NCBI GenBank assembly: GCA_907165275.2
Contig: OU015653.1
Coordinates: 2,696,001-2,760,000, forward strand
Direction: 5' to 3'
Length of the DNA: 64,000 nucleotides
Source: Zygaena filipendulae
Taxonomy: Eukaryota; Arthropoda; Insecta; Lepidoptera; Zygaenidae
Shown here: positions 35,677 through 46,598 of the stretch, piece after piece
How positions within the stretch are numbered: the stretch's first letter is position 1
Layout of the letters: each line of letters starts with the position of its first letter
Made by a program: the position numbers and the translations under genes
The notes under the pieces: generated by a model
The model's database searches: none
Seen by the model: the letters and a program-made list of their open reading frames with translations, nothing else
Told to the model about the DNA's origin: nothing

Positions 35677-36434
35677 TAAGTATATATAAACAAATTTGAG
35701 AAAATTAGTTAAAAAAAGTGGAATCGCAATCTTAGATTTGAACACGAGATTTTCACGATTCATTATTTACAAAAAGAGACGTATTACACCACAGCGCCAA
35801 CGAGACTCAAACATAATAAGTCAAATTCAGAATCAGATTCGGCTAATACTAATCGATTTGCATGTGTGTGTGACTACGTTTCGGGCGGTTATTCCTAATT
35901 TTCTTGTAGTTAAAGGATAATAATGCGCGTAAGACCATATAAAAATTTTAAATGAAAGATGTATTAAACACTCATCCTGTCGCATTTATCATCAAAATCT
36001 ATCTTTTAGCTTGCGATTCTCTGTAAATTGAGAAAACACTTTTATAGCGCCACCCGCGGCCTCTATCGGCTGAGAGGCTGCATAATATGGTGGCGCGCCA
36101 CCTTAACATCAAATGGCGCGATGAGCGAAGTTCTGTTGCCACGATATTATGATATTATACCTATGTAAGTATGTATTATCTGTGACTCTGTTTACTTCTA
36201 AAAGCGGCCATACCACTTTATCGTGCCAACAATAACAACAAATAACTTATTAATATTACCGATATAAATGTTATTATTTATTAATAATTTATTATAATTT
36301 ATTAATATTGACCTATATGATTTTTTAATATAACACCTCTTATGTACCATATTCTTGCAAATAAAAGAATTATTATTATTAAATATAATATATACGTACA
36401 CACCTACTTGGATTCCCATTACACAATTTAAATC
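35677..36434. other. gene-free; small GC-rich block
   Basis: A GC-rich patch (36048-36125, with TGGTGGCGCGCCACC palindrome) interrupts AT-rich sequence. No gene seen. Confidence 0.4.
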
Positions 36435-36436
36435 AA

Positions 36437-36500
36437 ACATAACTAGTTCTATCCGCGGTTTCACTTCTGTGAGTTTCTGAATTTCTGCGGCAACTCCTTA
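36437..36500 (-). repeat. Lep1-like element interrupted by the 2.57-kb insertion (left part)
   Basis: CTAGTTCTATCCGCGGTTTC at the left stops at CAACTCCTTA. The continuation (ATATAAACCTTATCCTGATA, 39084-39150) resumes after the insertion, in the same order as in the uninterrupted copy at 10300-10345. Confidence 0.7.
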
Positions 36501-39066
36501 TAGCTAGGGAGCTGATGGCAATTTAGGTATATTATGATTTCATCGTCGTTGATACTAAGACGTAATGTAGTCTGGATTTATATTAACTAGAAAAAATAGG
36601 TAGCGAGCTCCGGTAGCTCTGATTTTTATTTTATAAATAATTTTAAAATTGTAAAACAAAATACTGTCATAACTCATATTATCGTTTCTGTAATCAATTA
36701 TATCTTATTAAAAACATTTCATAGATAGTGAAATTAAAGCTGGCAGAAGTCAGGATGATGGGAGTTTTTATAAAAATAATTATTAAACTTTAAGAAAAAT
36801 AAGCTATGCTATATCATTCCATCGTCTTTTCAAGAATTATTTTTATGTTTTGTAAAGTATCTGTAAATATAAAAAAAAGGTGGCAGACGTCTACATCTCT
36901 TATTTTTCATGTAATATAAAAAAACAATTATGACATATTAGGTCGGTGGCAAAGTCTTCTACAAGTTTCGGAACGTACCCTCCTGGGTGTCATGTTTGAA
37001 AGGAAATGGAAACTTAGTCCATACAGCCAATTCAGTTATTTCTTTCTTCTTCTGATGTGATTTACATCGAAATGCATTGGTGCATTGATGCATTTGATGC
37101 ATTTCGATGCTATGTCGGGACTTCTGGGAGACAATTCTCACAGATTCGAAGTATACTCGAACTCGAGATAAAGTTCGAATTCGAACATTAAATCGAGAAA
37201 AAGTCGATATTTCTCGAATGAAAGCCGTACGAATTGCTTCGACTGGTCGGGAGTGTTTGAGACGTAAATTTCAAATTCGAATCTGCTATGTCCAATAGCG
37301 GTGTCCTGCATGACATTTCAGAAGTTGTTGTTATTTTTTATCTTCGCCCCTTCTGGGACAGGTAAGGGCGTTGAGCCATACAGTCAAGTCGTATATTATA
37401 GTTTCAGTTTATTATGTATTAGTAAATACACCCTGTGTTAAGTGCTAAGGTGGTAATTAACTGCAACTTCATCGCTAAAAGTTCCGGTTAAGCATCGAAA
37501 TGCGAGATGCATTTAGATATGTAAATATAACTTCAGAAAAAAAGAACAAAAGTCTCTTAGTCCATTCAGCCAATTCAGAAGGTATGGAGTAAGACTCCTT
37601 TGCCTTCCCCAAAAAGGGTAAAACAAAAACAAATATCATACTTTACAATCCATACTACGCACACTAATTAAAAAAAAATTAAAATGATGATGTAAAAGTG
37701 ATAAACATAAGAACTTTCTTTTTTGGTACAAATATATTATAAAAGATGTTATTTCTTGATATAAAACGATGCACACCATTTAAAAATTATAAATAGCTAC
37801 TGCCGTTTTAGCGCCGGATGAATCGTGTAGAATGGAATGGACACGGTTCACATAAGCTTTTACTGGCTTTTAGTCTAGTTCGATTTGTATTGAGAATAGG
37901 AGATACGAAGAAACAGGTTCGAGTATTGAGATTTTGTTGTTGAAATAAGGATCGAACAGCAAACTCGAGTTCAAGATTTTTTCGAAGGAGGCGTGAATTA
38001 CCCTGGAAGCGATTCTTCACAATTGGACCTTAAGAGATGCTCTGTAGGAAGTTATATCTTCAAGTGAACATCCAATTTCGTCTTATTTCACTGTTTTCAC
38101 ACACACACACAATTGTTATTACACAATATTAACCAAGATAACCAATCTGTAAACAAAGAATTAAAACTGACGTCAATTTTGCTCACATGTCGCCAAAAGC
38201 ATAGATGCTCCAAACTGTATTAAAACCATGGAAGTAATAAGTTACTTATTACTTCAATGCAGTAATAATGTTCCATGCAGTAATAAGTTACTTATTACTT
38301 CCATGATTAAAACATGCTTGTTTGGAGCATCTTCTAACGTGTTTTGGAGCATCTATTTCTCTTTTTCTCTCTGTGACCTTAATTCCCGGTTTTAAATCAC
38401 CTATTATTTCTAACTTTCTTTTCCATGCGAACCAATACACAAATAATTTTATTGAGTGTGTATTTGAACTCTCTTGCAGCAGTCCTCAGATAGTAAAATA
38501 CTTCTGCCTTCAAAAAGACAGTGTCTATTATTTCTGCATTTTTTATTTTTACGCTTCTCCTAACTAATAGAAATATTAGACTTAAAGACAGAAACGATGT
38601 TATAATTTATTGTTGATCTTTTTTTTTCACTTTTTTTCGACAATACAGATTAATTATTAATGCAGCATCATCATGGTGGCAGAAGTATTTTTTTTTATCT
38701 CTTATAATATAATTTCAATAATGATTCTATTCTGCCTGACGATGAAATGAGTTATTTTTTTATATATCATAATAATTAGAAAAAAAATTAATTACTCTAA
38801 AATACAGCAGGAAAAACTTCTGCCACTAGTATCAATATTTTTTTTTATATTAAATACAATTTGTTAAGACTAGCGACAGAAGCGATTAAATCGTTTAAGA
38901 CACCTATTTTTTTTCAACATTTTTCGAAAGCTCCTATTTGATATTGGAGCAATTAATGAATGACAGAAATTGTTTAAAATGATTATTTTACTTAATACTA
39001 TAATATAATCAACCTGACAGAAACGATGAAATCATATAAAAATTACTGCCACCAGCTCCCTAGCTA
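36501..39066. mobile_element. 2.57-kb terminal-inverted-repeat transposon, TTA target duplication
   Basis: Left end TAGCTAGGGAGCTGATGGCA and right end TGCCACCAGCTCCCTAGCTA differ by one base when inverted. TTA flanks both sides (36498-36500, 39067-39069); a TTA/TWA target is typical of PIF/Harbinger elements. GGTGGCAGAAG-like motifs recur inside both ends (36740, 36882, 36944, 38672, inverted at 38820), like transposase-binding subterminal repeats. The centre (37100-38100) has only short ORFs (up to ~70 codons) with no transposase motif I recognise, so it is probably non-autonomous. Confidence 0.85.
38203..38332. repeat. nested palindromes inside the 2.57-kb element
   Basis: AGATGCTCCAAAC at the left pairs with GTTTGGAGCATCT at the right. 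Between them, the 25-base palindrome GAAGTAATAAGT-T-ACTTATTACTTC occurs twice in close copies. Confidence 0.85.
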
Positions 39067-39517
39067 TTATTTTTATTTTTAATTATATAAACCTTATCCT
39101 GATAATTAAGAACACAACAAATCAACCTTATTGGTCGAGCCATTTCCATTTTTTTATATTCGATGACGGCATAGGCGTATATAGGGGGGGACCTGGGGTG
39201 CGCCGCATCGGGAAAGCAAAGGAAATCATCTCACTAACAAGCTAATAGGAATAAAATTAAACTTTACAAGAAAACGTACACTGACCTCAAGACGCAGTAC
39301 ATTAACAAGCTAAAAATAACAAAATAGGTACGCATTCAATCCGAACGATAAAAATATTGTCATGACTGGTTGTGCTATACCAAAGAACGGGTTTAGGAAA
39401 CACAAATGGAAGGAAAATAATTATAATTAAACATGTAGATTGTAGGTATCTATTTTTTTTCGCCTTTTAGTGTACTGCATTTTATTATTTTTTTGGTACA
39501 TAGGTAATAGTTATTTA
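39067..39517. other. gene-free; right part of interrupted Lep1-like copy, then AT-rich
   Basis: After the flanking TTA the old Lep1-like copy continues to about 39150. Nothing else is recognised. Confidence 0.45.
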
Positions 39518-39764
39518 TGTTACATGGGGCCAAACAAATTTTTGCTCCCCGAGGGTGTGATTTTGAATTCCGAGCAAAGCCAAGGATTCTATAATAGAAT
39601 CCTGAGAATATCGCCACCCGAGAACAAAATATTTTGGCCCCCTGTGACACACACTATTTTTCATCACACATGTGATAAAAAGTACGAGTAAAGTAGAATC
39701 CTTCGCTTTGCTCCAAATTCAAAATCACACCCTCGACAAAAATTTGTTTTGGCCCCATGTAACA
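39518..39764. mobile_element. inverted-repeat MITE, TGTTACATGGGGCC ends
   Basis: TGTTACATGGGGCCAAA opens it and TTTGGCCCCATGTAACA closes it. Inner arms (GAGGGTGTGATTTTGAATTC / inverse) pair for ~70 bases with mismatches. A related fragment is at 40160-40210. Confidence 0.85.
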
Positions 39765-39765
39765 C

Positions 39766-40095
39766 AATAGGGATGTTGACTACTATTGAAAATCAAAATT
39801 CTAATTAGTCCGTCAGTTAGAAAATAAAAAAAACAATGGACACCTATTTTTTGCTTTTTTAAATAAATTAAAATATACAGAGATAAAGCGCATTAAAGTT
39901 TAGGATGAGGAGGTCGTGACGTCACTAACCGCAAAACAGCCATACAAACTGTCAGAATAGTGACGTCACGCGAAATTTCAACTCAATATATCGCCGTTAT
40001 TTTTTGATTACGTAAAAAAAGAAAAAATACGTGTTCAATATTTTTTAATAATCTACAAGACGGACTAAAAATAAAAATTAGTCAACATGCCCATT
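39766..40095 (-). mobile_element. M1 fold-back MITE, copy 6
   Basis: Starts AATAGGGATGTTGACTAC one base after the previous MITE and ends GTCAACATGCCCATT. Both GTGACGTCAC sites are intact. Confidence 0.9.
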
Positions 40096-40469
40096 AACTG
40101 TATATCAACAGAAGCATGAATGCGGACCAATCAGGAAGGAGAAACTAAAAGTCCTACGGGGACAAATATTTATTTTGGCCCCGTCATCTAAGGCCAATAA
40201 ACCTTTTTAGAACAGATGTGATGAAAACTTATTTTTTTTGTTAAAAGTTTTTTTACTCCAATTTACACTCGTCTGTCAAATAAAGTCTCTACGTGTATAA
40301 AAAACATACATACAATCGAACATAGAACCTCTTCCTTTTTGGAAGTCGGTTAAAAAATGAATCCCTATTTCCCTTTGATCACCGCATCACGCGTGAACGA
40401 CTCGCCCAATTTCGCTAATCATTTTTTTGTTTCGTTTGTTATTGTAACGAGATGGTTCTTATGAAAAAA

Positions 40470-40642
40470 GTTCCAGTGAGAATTACCAAACTCACGTGGG
40501 TGAATCTCCGAAACGGTCGGACTGATTTTGATGGGACTTTCACTGCTAATTAGCTGATGTTATAAGAAGTACATTAGGCTACTTATGAAGTTCCTGCGGG
40601 AATTTCAAAGTTCACGCGGGTGTAACCACGGGGCAAAGCTAG
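40470..40642 (+). mobile_element. Lep1-like element, partial
   Basis: CCGAAACGGTCGGACTGATT, then TTCACGCGGGTGTAACCACG and GGGCAAAGCTAG|T. Confidence 0.7.
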
Positions 40643-42184
40643 TGATTTATATTTTTTATAGTACCACACGTGAGAGACTGTACGCTGATTAATAAAAAAC
40701 TAGCATAGCTAATATGCAAATTTAAAACTCATACAAATTAGATGATGTCACAAATCGTTTAGCCTTGATTAAAGAAAATGTATAAAACGCTTGTAAATAT
40801 TGATTCCTTGTTAATTTTTTTATTAAAGATATCTTTGTACATATCTATTAGTGAGAACTGAATGAAGTGAAAAAAAAAAAAATAACTTCAATCTTCAGTA
40901 GAAATTGATTTTCAGTTGAACAACTGCTTGGCACTTGCCTATATTATTCAAGTTACCAAAGTATAAAGAAACTAAAATAAAGTAACAGGATCAATGAACA
41001 TGTTAAAAATAGGATCACCACTTATAGCTAAGCATTGGCGTAGCTAGAAAGAGAGAACTCACCACACTAATCATTATTATATTGGTTTTGTCCATATCTG
41101 AGTATCTTATCAGGCAAGATTATTAATTTATGTTAATTATATTAGTATTTTTGAGTGACTTTTTTTTTTGTCGTAAATTGAAATTGATAAATTATTATTT
41201 GTAAATTTGTATTTGTAATTATATTATGAGTTAATTTAATAGTTTTTAAATAACTTCTTTATTATCATAATGATCTCTTTACTTGTTATTACAGTTTAAA
41301 GTCTAATAGTGCAGTTATAGCTGTTCGTATTAATATTATAAATTATAGAGAAATTCTAGTACGTCTGTCTTTTTACGTTCATACTAAATTGGGTTTTATT
41401 GGGTGGTTTCAGATTCACTCGGGAGTGCATTCGACTCCTTTCATCATTAAACGCACTTTTCTATTTTATTAGCGCGAGTGCGACGAGTGGTAGGTCATAG
41501 GTCTATAATAATAGCGTAAAGGTACAATACGACGACTTTAGTAATATTGATTTAGGGTAAGTTTAACACAAAGATTGGTACTGAATCTTATATAAAAGTG
41601 ATTGAACAGTAAATAATTCTTCAATACTTACTGCCGATTTTTTAAGGGTAGGCACGGCTCCCGATTATCTTAGCCAGCACGTTTATGCTTATAAGCCGGT
41701 TTCACTCTACTTAATTTCGGAGTTGAAAGCGTGAAAGAGTAACAAACAATATAAATATAAGGAAGTGAGTTTTATCAAAAGAGCAGTGTTACTGTTTATA
41801 TCGTTTTGGTTTATTATAAACAGTGTGTAGTGTCGTTAACCTTCCTTACGTGTTGAATGATAAGACATCATTATCATCCAGACTGCAGACTGTACAAGTT
41901 ACTAATATTATGAATGCGAAGGTGGGTAACTCTGTTGTCTGTTACCTTATCACGCCGAAACCGGTGAATATAGCCGCTCCGGACCATTAACCATGATTAA
42001 GCCGCTAGAAATATTAGTGGAAAGCCAGTATTCTTCGAACTACACAAAAAAATTAAACAGATTAAAAAAAAAACAATTACCGTGGGGAACAGCTAATTAA
42101 TGAATAATATCAACAGTATAACTTGTTTTGCCGCTCGTACTGTTTTGCGGAATGCAGATAACTAGCAGGGACGAGTGCCAGGCA
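40643..42184. other. upstream region of CRP-B
   Basis: No gene. A TATATAAAAG string at about 41591-41600 is promoter-like but no signal-peptide ORF follows. A decayed Lep1-like copy lies near 41890-42095 (CCGTGGGGAACAGCTAATTA). Confidence 0.4.
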
Positions 42185-42218
42185 TATAAGCGACATCACG
42201 CCCGTTCATATCGTCAGA
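42185..42218 (+). promoter_or_regulatory. CRP-B core promoter
   Basis: TATAAG (42185-42190), then TCAGA (42214-42218) as initiator about 29 bases later. The flanking GCGACATCAC and TCACCTCTCCC blocks are shared with CRP-C. Confidence 0.75.
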
Positions 42219-42294
42219 TCACCTCTCCCAAGCAGCAAACGCACGACATATCAATACTTAAATCGAAGTCTCAACAAAAAAAAAAAAATTCAAA

Positions 42295-44203
42295 ATGAAG
42301 ATTTCTTTTTCTGCGTTTTTCGCCGTGATTTTATTCATTCTGGCTATCACTTATCAAGCGGCCGGTGAGTTTATTGTCGTTATAATATTTTATGCTAACC
42401 CTTACTATTGAAAATGTGAATTTCAATCTATTTGTTTGTTTGTTTGCTACGCTGTCCCGGTTTAACGGCCTTTTTGTTTCATCGAGGCGCTATAAAGTTT
42501 TCACTTCAAAAATATCTAAAACGATATTCGAAAGCACCCTGGATGCAGTGGTTAGTGAACTTGATGCTGTGCCAGGGGTTGCGGGTTCAATCTTAGCGTC
42601 ACGGTGAACATTAATGTGATGGAAATTTCAGTCTGAGTCTAGGTGATGATCATAAATATGTATATTTTATATGTCACCGGAAGGAAGCAATAACCAAACG
42701 CCATATTGTGCGCTCTGGAGCCTTATGACCATAACGCGTCACGTTAAGATAAGGCGCCACTTAAATTGCTTTTAAAGAATATATTTTCTTATATTTTTGC
42801 ATCTAGAGCGTTTAGGATTGTTTTTGGAACGCGCGTTATGGCCAAGTAATGTTGTTGGTCTAGTATATAATAGTGAATAAGGGCCCTGATTGGTTGAATA
42901 CGTCACGTGTTCCTTCTCCTTCCTCTCTACCGCCATTGTTCGTCAAGCGTTTCGCGACAGTAAGTCTTTGTCCGGATAGAATCCAGCCCCCTTGGTCTAG
43001 ATTAGAAGGTTAGATTAGGTTAGGTGTGTACTGCAAACCAAGCGCGAGCCGAGCGAGCGCAGCGAGCGTGCCGCGGCAGCGGCTGGCGATGCGCCGATAA
43101 AAACGATCAATTGCCACTGCCAACATCGACGAATCAAAGAGCAGTGTTTTATTTGCCGTATTTTAAAGAAGCGTAAAATTAAAAGCTCTTCTGTGATTGG
43201 TCGAACCGTTTAGAATCTTATTGCTTACTTACTATTTTACTCGTAGTTCAGTAAGTTTATCAATTTGCGAAAATGTGGGTGTCGGAAATAAAGATAGGAA
43301 CATGGAACTATAATAAGCAATTGCACCAACATAGTTATAGATAATACAGCATACCAGATATCCGTAGGGAACACGGAGCAGTGCCTGGGACTTGCGACCC
43401 AGGTGTAGGTTTAATGGGGCCCCTTTACAATGCATGAACGCTCACCTCCACTGCCCGTGCTCCCGACTTAAGCAAACCTCTGGAAAGTATTAGATGACAC
43501 AGCACACTAATCACTATAGCCACTCTAGATTGATACGATACTATAACTGTACTGAACCGAACACAAAGTAACAATGACACGTGACTAACGCATACCCGCA
43601 TTTATATCGAGTTCTAACAAAGACGAGTCGGGCAATGGAGTGGAGCGGGGGAACGAACGTACTACAACCGCTATTAGTCGGCGGGAAACGTTATTGATAA
43701 CGAAACTACCCTCTCGCCGACATGGGCATAAAATAATACTATTTATCTCTCGTTTAGAATCTTACGAAGGTTTTTAAATTTACTAAAAAATTTATAAACT
43801 TGCTGATCTTGTTATCTTCTGGTGACATATACATAAGTATGATATCAGCTGCCTGGTACTCACAGTATAAGCTCTGCTTAGATTGGGCCAGGTGGCATTA
43901 TATGGGAGTGCCTTAGCATATCAATGGCCATAGCATTATTATTATTACATTTCTAAACAAATAAACTAGTAAACATTCAAAATTAGCGCACCCGGTTCCT
44001 TGAAATTTCTGGAAGTCGGTTAAAACTCCGTACGATTCCGTCAGTGTTTTGAAAAAGTAACTTGTTCATTTTCAGCTGTTCCTAAGAAACAAACACAGCA
44101 GCACGACAACAATGCTGGTTGTAATACGAAGGATTGCCAAAAACTCTGTGGTTCGATTGGCAGATACCCAGTGTGCAACAATGGCGAATGTGGATGTAAT
44201 TAA
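42295..44203 (+). CDS. CRP-B: secreted six-cysteine CS-alpha-beta (cobatoxin/defensin-like) peptide
   Basis: Exons 42295-42364 and 44076-44203 (stop TAA 44201-44203) give 65 residues. Exon 1 encodes a signal peptide (MKISFSAFFA..., cleavage probably near the QAA at 21-23). Exon 2 begins with a basic, Gln-rich linker (residues 24-37), then the cysteine core: Cys 39, 44, 48, 57, 62 and 64, spacing C-x4-C-x3-C-x8-C-x4-C-x-C. The predicted mature part is weakly basic (about +2). There is no RVRR-type site as in CRP-A. The 1.7-kb intron (G|GTGAGT...TTTTCAG) contains a SINE, a GC-rich repeat, a solo LTR in antisense and a SINE tail. Promoter, signal peptide, intron tail and 3' flank are homologous to CRP-C. 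Likely a host-defence peptide; the exact subfamily is uncertain. Confidence 0.86.
42537..42672 (+). mobile_element. tRNA-derived SINE head (CRP-B intron)
   Basis: GTGGTTAGTGAACTTGATGC (A-box region) and GCGGGTTCAATC (B-box region) at tRNA-like spacing, both slightly decayed. Confidence 0.65.
43020..43090. repeat. GC-rich dispersed repeat
   Basis: TTAGGTTAGG, then GCGCGAGCCGAGCGAGC and GCGTGCCGCGGCAGCGGC. A second copy is at 55475-55555. Confidence 0.75.
43280..43722 (-). mobile_element. solo LTR, copy 2 (CRP-B intron, antisense)
   Basis: 443 bp with TGTCGG...CCGACA ends and a perfect 4-bp target duplication TGGG (43276-43279, 43723-43726). Same family as 29131-29572. The TATA-type sequence again reads on the minus strand, opposite to CRP-B. 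Confidence 0.92.
43855..43948 (+). mobile_element. SINE 3' tail (CRP-B intron)
   Basis: AAGCTCTGCTTAGATTGGGC followed by GGTGGC and a terminal (ATT)n. It occupies the same place relative to exon 2 as the tail in the CRP-C intron. Confidence 0.7.
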
Positions 44204-44396
44204 TTCACTAATGAATCACGAGGATGAGGTAAAGTGTAGAGTCGTCGAGTTTTATTTTTACCGTAGACGCATCACACATTTTAGTTGATAAATAGCGTTG
44301 TGTCAAGAATTTTTTTTAACTCAATCATCATATACATATAGTATAAAAAACTTATATTGTCTGTACCTACCTACTTTATAAGCTTAATATTATATT

Positions 44397-44402
44397 AATA
44401 AA
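44397..44402 (+). terminator. poly(A) signal of CRP-B
   Basis: AATAAA about 194 bases after the stop. Confidence 0.55.
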
Positions 44403-44597
44403 AGATATTTCTTCTGATGAATAGGTACATAAAGTGTTTAATTTTATCTTATTCACTATACCCGAGCCTGATTTTTGAAAGTTCATAAGAAAATACAAAA
44501 ATAGAATTGAAAAAACATAAATACAATAAAAAACGACTTGGACATAATATATATATATAACTTGGAAATAATAAATAATATATTTTATTTGATTATA

Positions 44598-45140
44598 CTA
44601 ACTTTTGCCCGCGACTTCGTCTGCGTGGAGTTCGTAGGAGAGCGCTAAGAAAGGAAGTAGAATTACAAGGACGATTTTTTTGTTCGGGGTGTAATTTTGT
44701 GCAAATTTTTGTTTAAATCTATTTTGTTTTATGTTTTTGTGCAATTTTTGTAAGATAGTGGTTGTTTTCGTAATCAGCGACCCGATAAACCATAAAAACG
44801 ATACCCATGTTGATTTTCAGAATTTTTCACCCTTTTTCCACCTTTTAGGGGTTGAATTCTGAAAGAGCCTAAAACACTTGTTTACATTTTTATTGATAGG
44901 AGTACTCCTGTGAAGTTTCGAATACAATAGTTTAACTAATCTTGTTCCCCCATACAAACTTTCAACCCCTTTTTCACCCCTTTAAGGGGCGAATTTCCAA
45001 AAATTCTTTCTTAACGGTTGCCTGCGTCATTACAACTATCTGTATGCCAAATTTCAGCGAAATCCGTTCGGTAGTTTCGGCTGTGCGTTGATAGATGAGT
45101 CAGTCAGGTTTGCCTTTTATATATTATATACTTAATATAA
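44598..45140 (-). mobile_element. dispersed repeat with GCCCGCGACTTCGTC end
   Basis: Starts TTTGCCCGCGACTTCGTCTG and ends near AATCCGTTCGGTAGTTTCGG, then GAGTCAGTCAGGTTTGCC and an AT tail. This layout is common in lepidopteran introns; class uncertain. Confidence 0.65.
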
Positions 45141-45632
45141 TAAGGTAGATATATGATATATAAAAAACTAATCAAAATGTTCTAGTTCTGACCATTTCCG
45201 AACTGTACGTCCTTATAAGGCCGTGTCCTAAAGGCTTAAAAACCTTCAAATGATACCTCATATACCTAGGGAACACTGAAAATACACACATCAAAAAAGT
45301 CTAAGCAACACATACAAATTTCAATTTTACAATGTGTTTTCGCATTAAATCCTTAGTATTTTCTTATTTATATTATTTTTTTTATGCTTTTTTGATATTA
45401 AACAACTATTTTTTTTTATGTTTTAATAATCATAATTAACAATAATTACGAGTAAGTACTGTATGTATGTAGTACAAAGTAAGGTGCCTAATCAACTATA
45501 CTTAAACTAAAATTAAATGGATGTACAAAAATTGCATAAATTAATACAAAGTGTGGCCTCCTCTGTTATTGAGAACTTGCTGGCACCGAATTATTCATAG
45601 AGTCGATGAGACTGTTAATGTTATCCTGCGGC
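45141..45632. other. gene-free, AT-rich
   Basis: Nothing recognised. Confidence 0.45.
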
Positions 45633-45933
45633 AATTGGGATGTGGACTACTTTTGAAAATCAAAATTCTAATTAGTCCGTCAATTAGAAAATAAAAAAAC
45701 AATAGACACGTATTTTTTGCTTTTTCAAATAAATTAAAATATACAGAGATAAAGCGCATTAAAGTTTAGGGTGAGGGGGTCGTGACGTCACTAACCGCTA
45801 AAACCCCCATACAAATTGTCAGAATAGTGACGTCACGCGAAATTTCAACTCAATATATCGCCGTTATTTTTTGATTACTTACGTAATCAAAAAATAAAAG
45901 AAAAAATACGTGTCCAGAATTTTTCTAATAATA
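45633..45933 (-). mobile_element. M1 fold-back MITE, copy 7, right end lost
   Basis: Starts AATTGGGATGTGGACTAC and carries two GTGACGTCAC sites. It stops inside the right arm, where a Lep1-like fragment joins. A small inverted duplication (TTGATTACTTACGTAATCAA) sits in the arm. Confidence 0.85.
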
Positions 45934-45934
45934 G

Positions 45935-46016
45935 TTAGGCAGCTAAGGTGATCTTGAGTGACATAGGGTACTTTTATCCCGGAACTACCGCGAGTGAAAC
46001 CGCGGGGGTCAGCTAG
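45935..46016 (+). mobile_element. Lep1-like element, 3' fragment
   Basis: ACATAGGGTACTTTTATCCC to GCGGGGGTCAGCTAG|T. Confidence 0.7.
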
Positions 46017-46327
46017 TACTATAATAAAAGAGTAGAATCCGCGATTCTCTACATTGGATATTTTTAACAAAAACTGACAGGGTATGATAAAAAAAGAGTA
46101 ACCAACCCCAAAAAAAAATGTTTTTAAAATTCTTTTCTGTCTGTATGTCTGTCTGTCTGTTCGCGATAATCTCCGAATCTACTAACGGATTGTCATGCGG
46201 TTTTCACAAGTAGATTAAGCTTAGCCTGGAGCTACATACAGGCTTTGTTTCAATTAAAAAGGATGTCGGGAAAAAAAGTAGTTATATAAAATCGTTTCAC
46301 GCGGGTGCAACCACGGGGCACAACTAG
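46017..46327 (+). mobile_element. Lep1-like element
   Basis: 5' side GAGTAGAATCCGCGATTCTC, middle CTGTCTGTATGTCTGTCTG, 3' end CCACGGGGCACAACTAG|T. Reverse-strand relative at 33483-33802. Confidence 0.75.
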
Positions 46328-46436
46328 TAAAGAATAACACAGATTATGGTCATAAGATGTTTAAATGATTGTAAAAGTTAAACCGCGATGATGATACTCT
46401 CTCAGAACCGGGAGACACGGATAATAAATAGTACAT

Positions 46437-46598
46437 TGTTATCCTAGGGGTGAAAGTAATTTATTTAGTCCCGAGACGGGGTTTGGCTAATAGATCGAGG
46501 GACTAAATAAGTCTTTCTCCCGAGGATAACACTGTGCTTTTCATTACGAATGCAAGGAAAGTCATAATAAAAATAGGAATTAGCTAAAGAAAAAATGG
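46437..46598 (-). mobile_element. inverted-repeat element (pair with 30295-30479)
   Basis: TGTTATCCTAGGGGTGAAAG opens and CTTTCTCCCGAGGATAACA closes a short GC-rich element. Homology to the copy at 30 kb continues to about 46598. Confidence 0.7.

Noticed and set aside
37107..38020. Transposase within the 2.57-kb element
   Set aside because: The ORFs are at most ~70 codons, disconnected, and show no DDE or DNA-binding motif that I can recognise.
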